Assembly (NCBI RefSeq): GCF_009720865.1 | Contig: NZ_WNLA01000012.1 | Span: 1 to 64,000, forward strand | Length of the DNA stretch: 64,000 nt | DNA from: Pseudoduganella ginsengisoli | GTDB taxonomy: Bacteria; Pseudomonadota; Gammaproteobacteria; Burkholderiales; Burkholderiaceae_D | Direction of reading: 5' to 3' | Shown here: piece after piece, positions 33,015 through 41,476 of the stretch | Position numbering within the stretch: the stretch's first letter is position 1 | Layout of the letters: every line of letters starts with the position of its first letter | Translations under genes and position numbers: made by a program | Notes under the pieces: model-generated | The model's database searches: none | The model's input: the letters and a program-made list of their open reading frames with translations, nothing else | Told to the model about the DNA's origin: nothing

Positions 33015-33776
33015 ATGCCCCTACCGCTGCCGCCGCTCGCTGGTTTTCTCATGCTGATCCTGGCCATCACGGCCCAGGCTCAAACGGTTGTCGTCCGCAC
33101 CATGGGCCAGGAAAGCATTCCGCCCAAGTGGATCATCAAGGATAACGGCGGCCTGGAAGGCATCTGTCCCGATATCCTGGCCGCCATGGAAAAAGTCGAA
33201 CCCCGGCTAAGATTTATTGGCCATGACGATTTCCGGTCGGTCCCAGTGATCGAGCAAGGCTTGGAAAGCGGCACGGTGCTGGCCGCGTGCGCACTGCTCG
33301 ATTCCGACCGGCGCCGCAAGATCGCCCATCAATCCGTCAAGCTGTACACGGTCAAACACAAACTGGCGGCAGCTGCCACCGACAAAGTCACCGTCGAGAC
33401 CGTCGATGACCTGGTTAAATTAAAACCGTTGATCACGACATCGCGCGGCGCCGCGTATACGGAGCAGTTGCGCCAGCTTGGGCTGGAAGTCGATGACAGC
33501 ACGGGCGACAATGTTACCAACTTGCGCAAGGTGGTCGGCGGCCACGGGCGGTTTATCTATTTAAACGAAATGACCCTGGTCTGGCTGATCCGCGAACAGC
33601 GCATGCAGGATAAAGTGCGCATCTTGCCTGCCGTGCTGAAGGAAGAACCAATTTATTTCTGGATCAGCAAGAAAGCCGATGCGCAAGCCGCGCAGCTGAT
33701 GCAGCAGGCGCTGCAAAAATTACAAAAGAACGGCGAGTTGAACCGCATTTATGAGCGGTGGACGTCGGTGCTTTAG
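33015..33776 (+). CDS. periplasmic solute-binding protein (SBP_bac_3-like)
   Basis: 253 residues from ATG 33015, after AGGAGAACAACTC; a longer upstream frame is not supported. Signal peptide LAGFLMLILAITAQAQ. Two-lobe pattern: LEGICPDILAAMEKVEPRL, LLDSDRRRKIAHQS, ITTSRGAAYTEQLRQLGLEV and KNGELNRIYERW. No transporter genes adjoin it. Similar in length and layout to the protein at 6303 but not closely related in sequence. Confidence 0.75.
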   Translation: MPLPLPPLAGFLMLILAITAQAQTVVVRTMGQESIPPKWIIKDNGGLEGICPDILAAMEKVEPRLRFIGHDDFRSVPVIEQGLESGTVLAACALLDSDRRRKIAHQSVKLYTVKHKLAAAATDKVTVETVDDLVKLKPLITTSRGAAYTEQLRQLGLEVDDSTGDNVTNLRKVVGGHGRFIYLNEMTLVWLIREQRMQDKVRILPAVLKEEPIYFWISKKADAQAAQLMQQALQKLQKNGELNRIYERWTSVL

Positions 33777-33784
33777 CCGGTTAT

Positions 33785-34099
33785 TTAATGCGCCAGCTTC
33801 AATCCCAGGATACCGCACGTGATCAGCGCGATGCACGCGAGGCGCAGTGCGCCGGACGGTTCGCCCAGCACGAAGATGCCGAACAGCGCCGTGCCGATGG
33901 TGCCGATGCCGGTCCACACTGCATAGGCCGTCCCCAGCGGCAAATCTTTCAGCGCCACACCCAGCAAGCCGACGCTGCCCGCCATCGACGCCACCGTCAG
34001 TGCCGACGGCGCCAGCCTGGTAAATCCTTCCGTGTATTTGAGGCCGACTGCCCAGCCCACTTCCAGCAAACCGGCAATAAAAAGCCACATCCAAGCCAT
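33785..34099 (-). CDS. gdx: guanidinium exporter of the SMR family (Gdx/SugE)
   Basis: 104 residues from ATG 34099, which has GGAGAGGGAC as RBS. Four helices: MAWMWLFIAGLLEVGWAVGL with the essential Glu, then SMAGSVGLLGVALKDLPLGT, AYAVWTGIGTIGTALFGIFV and LACIALITCGILGLK. The WTGIGTIGTALFG-FGE-like segment is the SugE/Gdx signature rather than EmrE. It exports guanidinium for protons as a dual-topology dimer. The leader folds into a guanidine-II type riboswitch (34112-34183), which supports the assignment. Confidence 0.92.
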   Translation of the reverse strand: MAWMWLFIAGLLEVGWAVGLKYTEGFTRLAPSALTVASMAGSVGLLGVALKDLPLGTAYAVWTGIGTIGTALFGIFVLGEPSGALRLACIALITCGILGLKLAH

Positions 34100-34111
34100 G
34101 TCCCTCTCCTG

Positions 34112-34183
34112 GCAGGGCCGTCCCCGCATCGTTACCCCTGGGTTACCAGTAGAAACCCTCTAATCGTGCGAGGCCGTCCCCGC
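34112..34183 (-). promoter_or_regulatory. guanidine-II (mini-ykkC) riboswitch
   Basis: On the minus strand there are two hairpins with the same ACGG loop: GCGGGG-ACGG-CCTCGC (34183-34168) and GCGGGG-ACGG-CCCTGC (34127-34112), joined by a 40-base linker that can form GGGTT...AACCC. Guanidine-II RNAs are defined by two stem-loops with ACGR loops ahead of sugE-type genes, and the loops bind guanidinium. The second hairpin ends 2 bases before the SD (GGAGAGGG), so binding would free or block translation start directly. A -10-like TATACT lies just upstream at about 34203-34198. Confidence 0.85.
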
Positions 34184-34240
34184 GGGCAATCCCTAAAAGT
34201 ATATCATTTGTTGATTATTCATCTGTAAAGGAAGACTGCC

Positions 34241-34600
34241 ATGCTGCTCGCTGCCAAGATAGTCACTGCCGCCGTGCTGTTGATCCACGTGTATATCGTG
34301 CTGCTGGAAACCGTGCTGTTCCGCACGCGCGGGCGGCGCGTCTTTGGCCTGTCGGCGGAAAAGGCGGAAATTGTACAGGCAGCCATGTCGAACCAGGGCT
34401 GCTACAACGGGTTCCTCGTGGCGGCGCTGGCGCTGGGCTTGTTGTATCCGGATGCGGCAGTGGCGCGGGCATTCAATGTGTTTGGCTTGTGCTGCGTGGC
34501 GGTGGCCGGCATGTGGGGTGCGGCAACCGTGTCGACGCGCATCTTGTTCGTGCAGACGGCGCCGGCAGTGGCGGGCCTCGCGCTGGTATTGTTAGCCTGA
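34241..34600 (+). CDS. DUF1304 membrane protein
   Basis: 119 residues, four helices. KIVTAAVLLIHVYIVLLETV, RVFGLSAEKAEIVQAAMSNQ and GCYNGFLVAALALGLLYP are the DUF1304 signature (the NQG.YNGFLA motif). Function unknown. It diverges from the guanidinium exporter. RBS GGAAGACTGCC. Confidence 0.88.
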   Translation: MLLAAKIVTAAVLLIHVYIVLLETVLFRTRGRRVFGLSAEKAEIVQAAMSNQGCYNGFLVAALALGLLYPDAAVARAFNVFGLCCVAVAGMWGAATVSTRILFVQTAPAVAGLALVLLA

Positions 34601-34608
34601 CGCCAAGT

Positions 34609-34637
34609 CAAATCCGCCACGCGTGACCCGTCCTACG
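34609..34637. repeat. degenerate REP-like half site
   Basis: AAATCCGCCACGCGTGACCCGTCCTACG resembles one side of the 13250 palindrome (AATCCGCCATGCGTG, CCGCCCTACG). It lies between the converging stops at 34600 and 34633 and overlaps the protease stop. Confidence 0.4.
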
Positions 34638-36321
34638 AATAGGGAACATATTCGTAGCCATTGCCGATCACCGCCGCCACGGCCGCCACGTTTTCCGGAC
34701 TGTCAGCAAAGTACGCCAGCACTTCCGCTGCCGTGGCTTGATTGTTGTCGAGCACGTTCAGCCAATACTGGTAGCCGCTCTGCTCCGGCGCCCGGTGCAG
34801 CACGTTTTCATAAAAGTGCGTCACCAGTTCCGCATTGGTGGGGTGGCTGCCATAGCGGGCCTGGAATTCCGTGGACTGGACAAAGCCGGCCGCCACTTCA
34901 CGCAATGTGGCGCCCTGGTCCATGACCGCTATCCAGTAACCGACACCGGCCAGGTCAGGCAAGCGGTCAAACGCGGCCTGGTAAATCCGGTAAGCCTGCC
35001 CGGCCACGCCGGCCGCCGTGTCGAACGCCACTGACACATCGGAAAATTTCAAGCGCTCCACGCTGGTCAGCACGTCCGTCCCCAGCGCATCTGTCACGCT
35101 GATGGCATTGCCCGCCACCGTCACGCCATACGCGCTGTGCACACCACTGTATTCCACGGTATCGGTACCACCGCCGCCATCGATGCGCACGGTGCGCTCG
35201 CCGGGCGTCACCACGTCATTGCCGCCCCCGCCCTGCACCGCGGTGTAAAGATCCGACGCATACAAATGCAGCGCACCGCTGCCGCGACCCAGCGCCAGCA
35301 GGGCGGAATCCATCGCGTGGCTGCCATCGCGCGCCACCACGGCGCTCGATGCCTGCGACGGGTCGGTCACGACTGTCAGCGTCCAATGCCCGTCCGCGCC
35401 CGCTGTCGTGGAACCGAGCACCTTGTTATGTTCCAGCACACTGGTCAACGCACCGGGCGCCGCGGTGCCGGATACCGTCACGAGATTGCCGGCCAGCGCC
35501 GCCGCACCGGGCGTAGTGGCCGTCGGCGTCACCTGCCCCCTGCCCGTCAGCGACGAATACGACAGCGGCAGGGTTTCCGGAATCGTCACGCTGTAGCCCA
35601 GGTCGCGCAACAGCATCAGATCCAGCTGGCCCATGTAATACCGGTTGCCCAGGTAAAAATACAAGCCATTCATCAAGTCATCGACATAGCCATTGGTGAC
35701 ATTGTTGAGGTTGGCCAGGTGCGCATAGTTTTGCGACACCGACGTACTGGTGACCTCGACCGGCTGCACGCCATATTGTGCAAACGTGGGCGCCGCCAGC
35801 AGGTAGCTGGCGCCGGATTGCACCGTGTATTTGTCCAGCAAGGTGCGGGTATTGCCGCTGAATACGCCCGTCGAGTAATTGCGGTACGACGTGATGCCCA
35901 GCCCATGCATGATTTCATGCAGCAGCACGGTTTGCCCGTCGGTCTGGCCGGCGGGCACCTTGCGGGGCGCCAGGTAGGGGTTGGTGTCAAACGACAGCGA
36001 CTGGAAATAGGAACTGGTGGGATCGACATAAATCGTCAAATCCGACGATCCGGCATTTTTGTTGGGCCCGCCGGCCAGTTCCCGCGCGGCCGTGGCAATC
36101 ACATAGTTCAGCCCACCAGCGGACGATTCGGTATACACTTCTCCGCCGCCGGCAAAACGCCCTGTGGAAGTTTGCGATACCTGGACGGTGAGGTCCAGCG
36201 TGGCAGAGCCTGCAATGAAAGTGTTCAGGTAATCGACCACGGACTGGATCGCCCCACTGAACAGGCTCTTGTCGGCAAGGAAATTTTGAGGATCGTCATA
36301 CTTGATGGCGACATTCCACAT
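34633..36321 (-). CDS. secreted zinc metalloprotease with Ig-like, Gly-rich and DUF4214 regions
   Basis: 562 residues without a classical signal peptide, suggesting type I secretion. Residues 1-240 hold a zincin catalytic region with HEIMHGLGITSYRN (HExxHxxG) and later DDLMNG / YMGQLDLMLLRDLGYSV. Residues 290-345 look like an Ig-like repeat (GNLVTVSGTAAPGALTSVLE, GADGHWTLTVV). Residues 375-450 have GGGGNDVVTPGERTV and DGGGGTDTVEYSG, RTX-like calcium turns, then LTSVERLKFSDVSVAFD. The last 110 residues are DUF4214 (AYRIYQAAFDRLPDLAGVGY, FVQSTEFQARYG, YQYWLNVLDN). No transporter genes are close. RBS AAGAGG. Confidence 0.85.
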   Translation of the reverse strand: MWNVAIKYDDPQNFLADKSLFSGAIQSVVDYLNTFIAGSATLDLTVQVSQTSTGRFAGGGEVYTESSAGGLNYVIATAARELAGGPNKNAGSSDLTIYVDPTSSYFQSLSFDTNPYLAPRKVPAGQTDGQTVLLHEIMHGLGITSYRNYSTGVFSGNTRTLLDKYTVQSGASYLLAAPTFAQYGVQPVEVTSTSVSQNYAHLANLNNVTNGYVDDLMNGLYFYLGNRYYMGQLDLMLLRDLGYSVTIPETLPLSYSSLTGRGQVTPTATTPGAAALAGNLVTVSGTAAPGALTSVLEHNKVLGSTTAGADGHWTLTVVTDPSQASSAVVARDGSHAMDSALLALGRGSGALHLYASDLYTAVQGGGGNDVVTPGERTVRIDGGGGTDTVEYSGVHSAYGVTVAGNAISVTDALGTDVLTSVERLKFSDVSVAFDTAAGVAGQAYRIYQAAFDRLPDLAGVGYWIAVMDQGATLREVAAGFVQSTEFQARYGSHPTNAELVTHFYENVLHRAPEQSGYQYWLNVLDNNQATAAEVLAYFADSPENVAAVAAVIGNGYEYVPYS

Positions 36322-36393
36322 GATGACCTCTTATTCGTATTGCTTAAACAAAAGTATGCGCCTTTTGAACGGGTCCCTGCAGATTTTTCGAAT

Positions 36394-36443
36394 ATATCGT
36401 AGTATGTCGATGTCCGTATCGGACTTTAACGATATTGACATCG
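36394..36443. promoter_or_regulatory. nested inverted repeats before the ArsR gene
   Basis: Three symmetric pairs share one centre: ATATCGT (36394) with ACGATAT (36429), CGATGTC (36408) with GACATCG (36437), and GTCCG-TAT-CGGAC (36412-36424). They end 10 bases before the ArsR ATG, as expected for an autoregulatory operator. Confidence 0.65.
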
Positions 36444-36453
36444 GAAGTTTTCG

Positions 36454-36768
36454 ATGAACACCAACATGAACATGGATATCGATGCCATCCACAAGGCGCT
36501 GGCCAACCCGGTCCGGCGCCAGATTCTTGCCTGGCTGAAACAGCCGGATGCATATTTTGCCGATCAGGCCCACCCGCTGACCTTTGGCGTGTGTGCCAGC
36601 CTGATTGACCAGCGCACCGGCTTGTCGCAGTCGACTGTCTCGGCCCACCTCGCCACGTTGCAAAAGGCGGGACTGGTGACGGTGCAGCGGGTCGGACAGT
36701 GGAATTTTTTTAAACGCAACGACGAAGTGATCCAGGCGTTCATCGAGCAAATACATGACGAAATCTAG
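36454..36768 (+). CDS. ArsR-family regulator
   Basis: 104 residues, winged helix: DAIHKALANPVRRQILAWLK, then QRTGLSQSTVSAHLATLQKA (recognition helix), GLVTVQRVGQWNFFKRN (wing). Only one Cys (FGVCASL), so the metal site of classical ArsR is not present; a thiol or other organic signal is more likely. It lies 16 bases before the old yellow enzyme gene and probably represses itself and that gene. Confidence 0.9.
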   Translation: MNTNMNMDIDAIHKALANPVRRQILAWLKQPDAYFADQAHPLTFGVCASLIDQRTGLSQSTVSAHLATLQKAGLVTVQRVGQWNFFKRNDEVIQAFIEQIHDEI

Positions 36769-36784
36769 ACTAAGGACTACTGCG

Positions 36785-37840
36785 ATGGCAAACCTGTTTG
36801 AACCCCTGAAAATCGGCGACCTGACCCTGAGCAACCGCGTCATCATGGCGCCGCTGACCCGTTCCCGCGCAGTCGGCGGCGACCGCGTGCCGAATGCACT
36901 GATGGCGGAATACTATGTGCAGCGCGCCTCGGCCGGCCTGATCCTGTCGGAAGCAACGGCCGTGTCGCCGCAAGGCGTCGGCTATGCCGATACGCCGGGC
37001 ATCTGGTCCGACGAGCAGGTGGCGGGCTGGAAAATTGTCACGGATGCCGTGCATGCGGCCGGCGGCAAGATTTTCCTGCAACTGTGGCACGTGGGCCGCA
37101 TTTCCGATCCGAGTTTCCTGAATGGCGCAGCCCCGGTGGCGCCAAGCGCCATTGCTGCAAACGGCCACGTCAGCCTGCTGCGCCCGCAGCGCCCCTACCC
37201 TGTACCGCGCGCGCTGGAACTGGAAGAAATTCCGGGCATCGTGGCGGCCTACCGCAAAGGTGCGGAAAACGCGAAGCTGGCCGGCTTTGACGGCGTGGAA
37301 ATCCACGGCGCCAATGGCTACCTGCTGGACCAGTTCCTGCAAGACGGCACCAACAAGCGTACCGACGCGTATGGCGGCCCGGTTGAAAACCGCGCCCGTT
37401 TGCTGCTGGAAGTCACCGATGCGGCAATCAGCGTGTGGGGCGCCGGCCGCGTGGGCGTGCACCTGGCGCCGCGTGGCGATGCGCACGACATGAGCGATTC
37501 GAACCCGGCACAAACGTTTGGCTATGTGGCGCGCGAACTGGGCAAGCGCGGCATCGCGTTTATCTGCGCCCGCGAAGCCGTGGGTGAAGACAGCCTGGGT
37601 CCGCTGATCAAGAAGGAATTCGGCGGCGTTTATATCGCCAATGAAAAGATGGACAAGGAATCGGCGCAGCGCATCCTTGCTGCCGGTGAAGCCGATGCCG
37701 TGGCATGGGGCAAAGCGTTTATTGCCAACCCGGATTTGCCGCGCCGCCTGCGCGAAGATGCGCCGCTGAATGCGGCCAAGCCTGAAACGTTCTATGCGGG
37801 CACGGCGGAAGGGTACACGGATTACCCGGCGCTGGCTTAA
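36785..37840 (+). CDS. old yellow enzyme family NADH:flavin oxidoreductase (NemA-like)
   Basis: 351 residues from ATG 36785 (AAGGACT upstream). FMN-dependent reduction of activated C=C bonds and nitro compounds. Motifs: LSNRVIMAPLTRSRAV, GKIFLQLWHVGRISDP, GFDGVEIHGANGYLLDQFLQ (His-Asn pair), NKRTDAYGGPVENRARLL and DAVAWGKAFIANPDLPRRL. Cytoplasmic detoxification enzyme. Operon with the ArsR regulator, ended by a strong terminator. Confidence 0.95.
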   Translation: MANLFEPLKIGDLTLSNRVIMAPLTRSRAVGGDRVPNALMAEYYVQRASAGLILSEATAVSPQGVGYADTPGIWSDEQVAGWKIVTDAVHAAGGKIFLQLWHVGRISDPSFLNGAAPVAPSAIAANGHVSLLRPQRPYPVPRALELEEIPGIVAAYRKGAENAKLAGFDGVEIHGANGYLLDQFLQDGTNKRTDAYGGPVENRARLLLEVTDAAISVWGAGRVGVHLAPRGDAHDMSDSNPAQTFGYVARELGKRGIAFICAREAVGEDSLGPLIKKEFGGVYIANEKMDKESAQRILAAGEADAVAWGKAFIANPDLPRRLREDAPLNAAKPETFYAGTAEGYTDYPALA

Positions 37841-37845
37841 ACACC

Positions 37846-37873
37846 ATGGCGGCCGTCACCGGCCGCCATTTTT
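37846..37873 (+). terminator. Rho-independent terminator of the OYE operon
   Basis: ATGGCGGCCG (37846-37855) and CGGCCGCCAT (37860-37869) pair perfectly over TCAC, followed by T's to 37873. It ends 2 bases before the stop of the convergent MBL gene. Confidence 0.9.
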
Positions 37874-37874
37874 A

Positions 37875-38825
37875 TTAACGCGGGATGGTGTAATTCACCG
37901 GCACAAACGTGTAGCCCTTGCCCTGCGCCCGCAGGTGCCCCAGGCCCGGGAATTGCAAGTGCGCCGCGCCTATCAGGTAACCCTGCTTGGCCGCCGTTGA
38001 AAATGCCGCCAGGCGCTGCGCCAGCGCAGCCTTGGGATCCGAGTCAAACTGGATCGTCACGGACGGGTCGTCAAACTGCACGGCTTGCACGTGCATCAAG
38101 TCGCCAATCAGCAGCAACTTCTGTCCTTTGCTTTCCACCAGGTACGACGTGTGGCCCGGCGTGTGGCCGTGGCTGCTGACGGCCTTGATGCCCGGCGCCA
38201 GGTCCGTATCGCCTTCAAACGGCACCAGCTTGCCCGCATCGCTGTATGGATTGATCGACACCATCGCGCCCTGGAAGAATCCCTTCATGTCCGCGGGCGC
38301 TTTTTCCATGTTGACTTTGCTGAGCCAGAAATCCGCGTCGTGCTTGTCGGCCCGCACGACAGCATTCGGGAACACGGCTTTGCCATTATTGGCCAGGCCG
38401 CCCACGTGGTCGCCGTGCATGTGCGTGATATACACTTCGTCAACCTGCTCAGGCTGGTAGCCGGATGCTTTCAGGCTGGCCGCCAGGTTGCCCAATGTCG
38501 GGCCAAACAAATTCGCCGCGCCCGTATCAATCAGCACCAGCTTGCTGCCGGTATTGATCAGGAAACCATTGACGGACGTTTCCAGCGGCGCTTTGGCAAA
38601 GGATTTTTCCAGCGCTTTCTGGGTTTTTGCCGCAGGCTGGTGCAAAATCTTATCAACCGGCAATTCGACCGTGCCATCATTCAATACCGTGACTTCGAAA
38701 TCGCCCAGCATCATCCGGTAATAGCCTGGACCCTGGGCCTTGACCATCGGCGCGGCAGCGGAAGCCGCGGTGCAGGCAACGGCGGCAGCAATCGCAACGC
38801 AGGTCTTCGTCAAGCTTTTCAACAT
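37875..38825 (-). CDS. secreted MBL-fold metallo-hydrolase
   Basis: 316 residues from ATG 38825 (GAGGGA upstream). Signal peptide TCVAIAAAVACTAASA. Binuclear metal site: YITHMHGDHVGGLA (HxHxDH), SSHGHTPGHTSYL (His), LLIGDLMHV (Asp) and IGAAHLQFPG (His). The family includes lactonases and beta-lactamase-like enzymes (MlaC/AiiA-like), and the exported form here may degrade lactones or other esters. Substrate unknown. Confidence 0.88.
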   Translation of the reverse strand: MLKSLTKTCVAIAAAVACTAASAAAPMVKAQGPGYYRMMLGDFEVTVLNDGTVELPVDKILHQPAAKTQKALEKSFAKAPLETSVNGFLINTGSKLVLIDTGAANLFGPTLGNLAASLKASGYQPEQVDEVYITHMHGDHVGGLANNGKAVFPNAVVRADKHDADFWLSKVNMEKAPADMKGFFQGAMVSINPYSDAGKLVPFEGDTDLAPGIKAVSSHGHTPGHTSYLVESKGQKLLLIGDLMHVQAVQFDDPSVTIQFDSDPKAALAQRLAAFSTAAKQGYLIGAAHLQFPGLGHLRAQGKGYTFVPVNYTIPR

Positions 38826-38971
38826 TGTGTGTCCCTCAATAAATGTTATCTGAATCGCTAAGGTAGCTGAAAAACAAGAAACTTGCAGAAACACGACATC
38901 CGCGACACATCGCTTGCCGTAGCTTGGTGGCAACGATAGAATCCCGGGCGCATTTTTTTGTGGAGTACATC

Positions 38972-39580
38972 ATGCAAGACGTCGTAAAACCAGCCGACCT
39001 GCCCGGCGCCGGACAACGCCTGGCGCTGCGCGTGCTGACCCTGTTTGGCTGGCGCATGCTGTACCGTCCGCTGCCCGGCCCGCGTGGTATCTGCGTCATT
39101 TATCCGCACACGTCGAATTGGGATTTTGTCATCGGCATCCTGGGGAAATGGGCGCTGAATTTGCCGTTCCGCTGGCTGGCCAAGGATTCGCTGTTCAAGA
39201 TTCCCGTACTGGGGCGCTGGTTTATCGCCATGGGCGGCGATCCGGTCGACCGCAGCGCCAAGACCGGCATGATCCAGCGCCAGGCCGCCCGCATGAACGC
39301 GGCCGACTGGTATTGGGTCGGCATTACACCGGAAGGCACGCGCGGCTACCGCCCGCACTGGAAAAGCGGTTTTTACCATTTGGCGCTGGAAGCCAAGGTG
39401 CCGCTGTGCCTGGTCTACATTGATTACCCGAACAAAACGCTGGGCGTACGCGACCATGTGTTTTTGACGGGCGACCAGGAAACCGACCTGGCCGCCATCC
39501 GGGCGGGTTTCCATGGCCACCAGGGCTTGCATCCGGAAGATGCGGCGCCCATCGTGTTTGCCGACAAAAAACCTCATTAA
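38972..39580 (+). CDS. lysophospholipid acyltransferase family protein (PlsC-like)
   Basis: 202 residues from ATG 38972 (TGGAGTACATC). Acyltransferase box 1 is ICVIYPHTSNWDFVIGI (HxxxxD as HTSNWD), box 3 is GITPEGTRGYRPHWKSGFY. Shorter than PlsC and of the soluble-looking class with WRMLYRPLPGPRG. It probably transfers acyl groups to a lipid acceptor at the membrane; the true acceptor is unknown. Confidence 0.82.
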   Translation: MQDVVKPADLPGAGQRLALRVLTLFGWRMLYRPLPGPRGICVIYPHTSNWDFVIGILGKWALNLPFRWLAKDSLFKIPVLGRWFIAMGGDPVDRSAKTGMIQRQAARMNAADWYWVGITPEGTRGYRPHWKSGFYHLALEAKVPLCLVYIDYPNKTLGVRDHVFLTGDQETDLAAIRAGFHGHQGLHPEDAAPIVFADKKPH

Positions 39581-39619
39581 GTTCAAGCGTGCCGGGCCTT
39601 CAGGCCGGGCATCCTCAAC

Positions 39620-40165
39620 TTAACCCAGCAACAACATCCCGGCCAGGGCCACCCCGGCGCCGGCGCAGCGCACGACAGTGGCAGATGCACGTGCGCCAAT
39701 AGCCCGCCCGGCCGCCAGCAGCAGCGCGCTGCCTGCCAGATAGCCCACCGCGCTGGCCAGCGGCAATTCCAGCCCGTGCGCATTGCCGTGCAGCGTGGCA
39801 AAGGCAGCGAACAGCGCCATCCCCGCCCCGGCAGGCAGCCGCAGGGACGCCATCACCAGCAAGCCCGCCGCCACCACGGTGGCAGCCATGCCGGTTTCCA
39901 GTCCCGGCATCGCCAGTCCCGCCATTCCCGCAACAGCCCCTGCCAGCATTGCCAGCAAAAACACGGGCAGCAAACGCCCGCCGCGGGGCTGGCGCGCACT
40001 CCACACACCGGCTGCAAGCAGTGCCAGCAAATGGTCGAGGCCCGTCAACGGATGCAGGAAACCTGCAGCGAGCACATGTTCGTGCGCGCCCGGGTGCGCC
40101 AGCGCCGGCCCGGTGCACGACACCAGCAGCAGCGCCAGCAAGGTTTTCGACGGCGTTTTCATCAT
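39620..40165 (-). CDS. ureJ: HupE/UreJ nickel permease
   Basis: 181 residues. Signal-like first helix (LALLLVSCTGPALA), then HPGAHEHVLAAGFLHPLTGLDHL, the HP.tGLDHllal signature of HupE/UreJ with its metal-binding His/Asp, and ATLHGNAHGLELP in the fifth helix. It supplies nickel for urease. The start overlaps the ureG stop (ATGA), so it is the last gene of the urease operon. Confidence 0.93.
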   Translation of the reverse strand: MMKTPSKTLLALLLVSCTGPALAHPGAHEHVLAAGFLHPLTGLDHLLALLAAGVWSARQPRGGRLLPVFLLAMLAGAVAGMAGLAMPGLETGMAATVVAAGLLVMASLRLPAGAGMALFAAFATLHGNAHGLELPLASAVGYLAGSALLLAAGRAIGARASATVVRCAGAGVALAGMLLLG

Positions 40166-40785
40166 TGCTCCTCCTTATCCAGCAAGCCTTGCTTGCGTAT
40201 GAAATCAATCACAGCCGGCACCCCTTCTCCGCTGCGCAAATTCGTGAACAGGAACGGCCGTTCACCCCGCTGGCGCCTGGCGTCTTGCGCCATGATGTCC
40301 AGGTTGGCGCCCACGTAGGGCGCCAGGTCGGTTTTATTGATGATCAGCAGGTCGGAACGCGTAATGCCGGGACCGCCCTTGCGGGGGATTTTTTCGCCGC
40401 CCGCCACGTCGATCACATAAATCGTCAAGTCCGACAATTCCGGGCTGAACGTGGCCGCCAGGTTGTCGCCGCCCGACTCCACGAGGATCAAATCCAGGTC
40501 CGGGAAATCCGCCTGCATGCGCGCGATGGCTTCCAGGTTGATGGAGGCGTCTTCGCGGATCGCCGTATGCGGACAGCCGCCGGTTTCCACGCCCATCAGC
40601 CGCTCGGGAGGCAGTGCATTGGCGCGCAGCAGGATTTCCATGTCTTCGCGCGTATAGATATCGTTGGTGATCACGGCCATGTCGTAGTGGTCGCGCATGC
40701 CCTTGCACAGCATTTCACACAGCGCTGTCTTGCCGGAGCCGACCGGGCCGCCGATTCCGACGCGCAGGGGGTTGGATGTCATCAT
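40162..40785 (-). CDS. ureG: urease accessory GTPase UreG
   Basis: 207 residues from ATG 40785 (40782 possible), after AAGGAAAAAT. P-loop GGPVGSGKTALCEM, then VITNDIYTREDMEIL, GVETGGCPHTAIREDAS (the CPH metal-binding motif), LILVESGGDNLAATFS and INKTDLAPYVGA (NKxD). It powers nickel insertion into UreC with UreDFE. Confidence 0.97.
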   Translation of the reverse strand: MMTSNPLRVGIGGPVGSGKTALCEMLCKGMRDHYDMAVITNDIYTREDMEILLRANALPPERLMGVETGGCPHTAIREDASINLEAIARMQADFPDLDLILVESGGDNLAATFSPELSDLTIYVIDVAGGEKIPRKGGPGITRSDLLIINKTDLAPYVGANLDIMAQDARRQRGERPFLFTNLRSGEGVPAVIDFIRKQGLLDKEEQ

Positions 40786-40795
40786 ATTTTTCCTT

Positions 40796-41476
40796 TCAAG
40801 ACCGGTACAGCCGGCCGAATTGCGTTTCATGGCGCATCGACAGCAGCGACAGCGCGGGCGCCCAATTGCCCATGCCGCCATCGTCCACTTGCTGCGCGTA
40901 TCGTGCTGCCGCTTCGATGTCACCACGCAGCGACAACAGCAGGCGCTGCCCCGCCACCTGCCCCAGCGGGATGGATTTCACACAGACCAGCACCTGGTTT
41001 TCCGCCCATGCAAACAGCATGGCCAGCAGCGCTTCCTCCGGCGGGATGGCCAGCGCCGCCACGGCGCACGCATACGCGACCGGCAGCGTGGTGGCTGCAT
41101 CGGGCGGCAGCATGGCGGCGATCGCGTCATCCGCAATACCCAGTTCCGCCACCAGCCGCGCCAGCGAATACCCCATTTGCAAACTCTCGGCGCGCAATTC
41201 CGCCGTGTCGCGCGAAGCCAGATAGCGCTCGCTCCATGCCGCGACGGCGCCACTGTCGCGGCGCTCAAATGCATGCATCAGGCGCCAGCACACAGGGGCG
41301 TCCCATTGCACCACCACGTCATGCAGCTGGCATGCGATCCATGCGCGCGCCGTGGCGGCATCATGCACAAGGCCGGCTTCCATCGCAGCTTCCAGTCCTT
41401 GCGAATAGCTGTATGCGCCGATCGGCAACGCGGGGCTGGCGAATTGCAGCAGGCTCAGTAACGCTGCGGCCTGCAT
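40796..41476 (-). CDS. ureF: urease accessory protein UreF
   Basis: 226 residues from ATG 41476, which shares one base with the ureE stop (TGATG). All-helical UreF pattern: QFASPALPIGAYSYSQGLEA near the start, WDAPVCWRLMHAFE, and IPLGQVAGQRLLLSLRG. It forms the UreDF scaffold on apo-urease and gates UreG GTPase activity. Confidence 0.96.
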   Translation of the reverse strand: MQAAALLSLLQFASPALPIGAYSYSQGLEAAMEAGLVHDAATARAWIACQLHDVVVQWDAPVCWRLMHAFERRDSGAVAAWSERYLASRDTAELRAESLQMGYSLARLVAELGIADDAIAAMLPPDAATTLPVAYACAVAALAIPPEEALLAMLFAWAENQVLVCVKSIPLGQVAGQRLLLSLRGDIEAAARYAQQVDDGGMGNWAPALSLLSMRHETQFGRLYRS

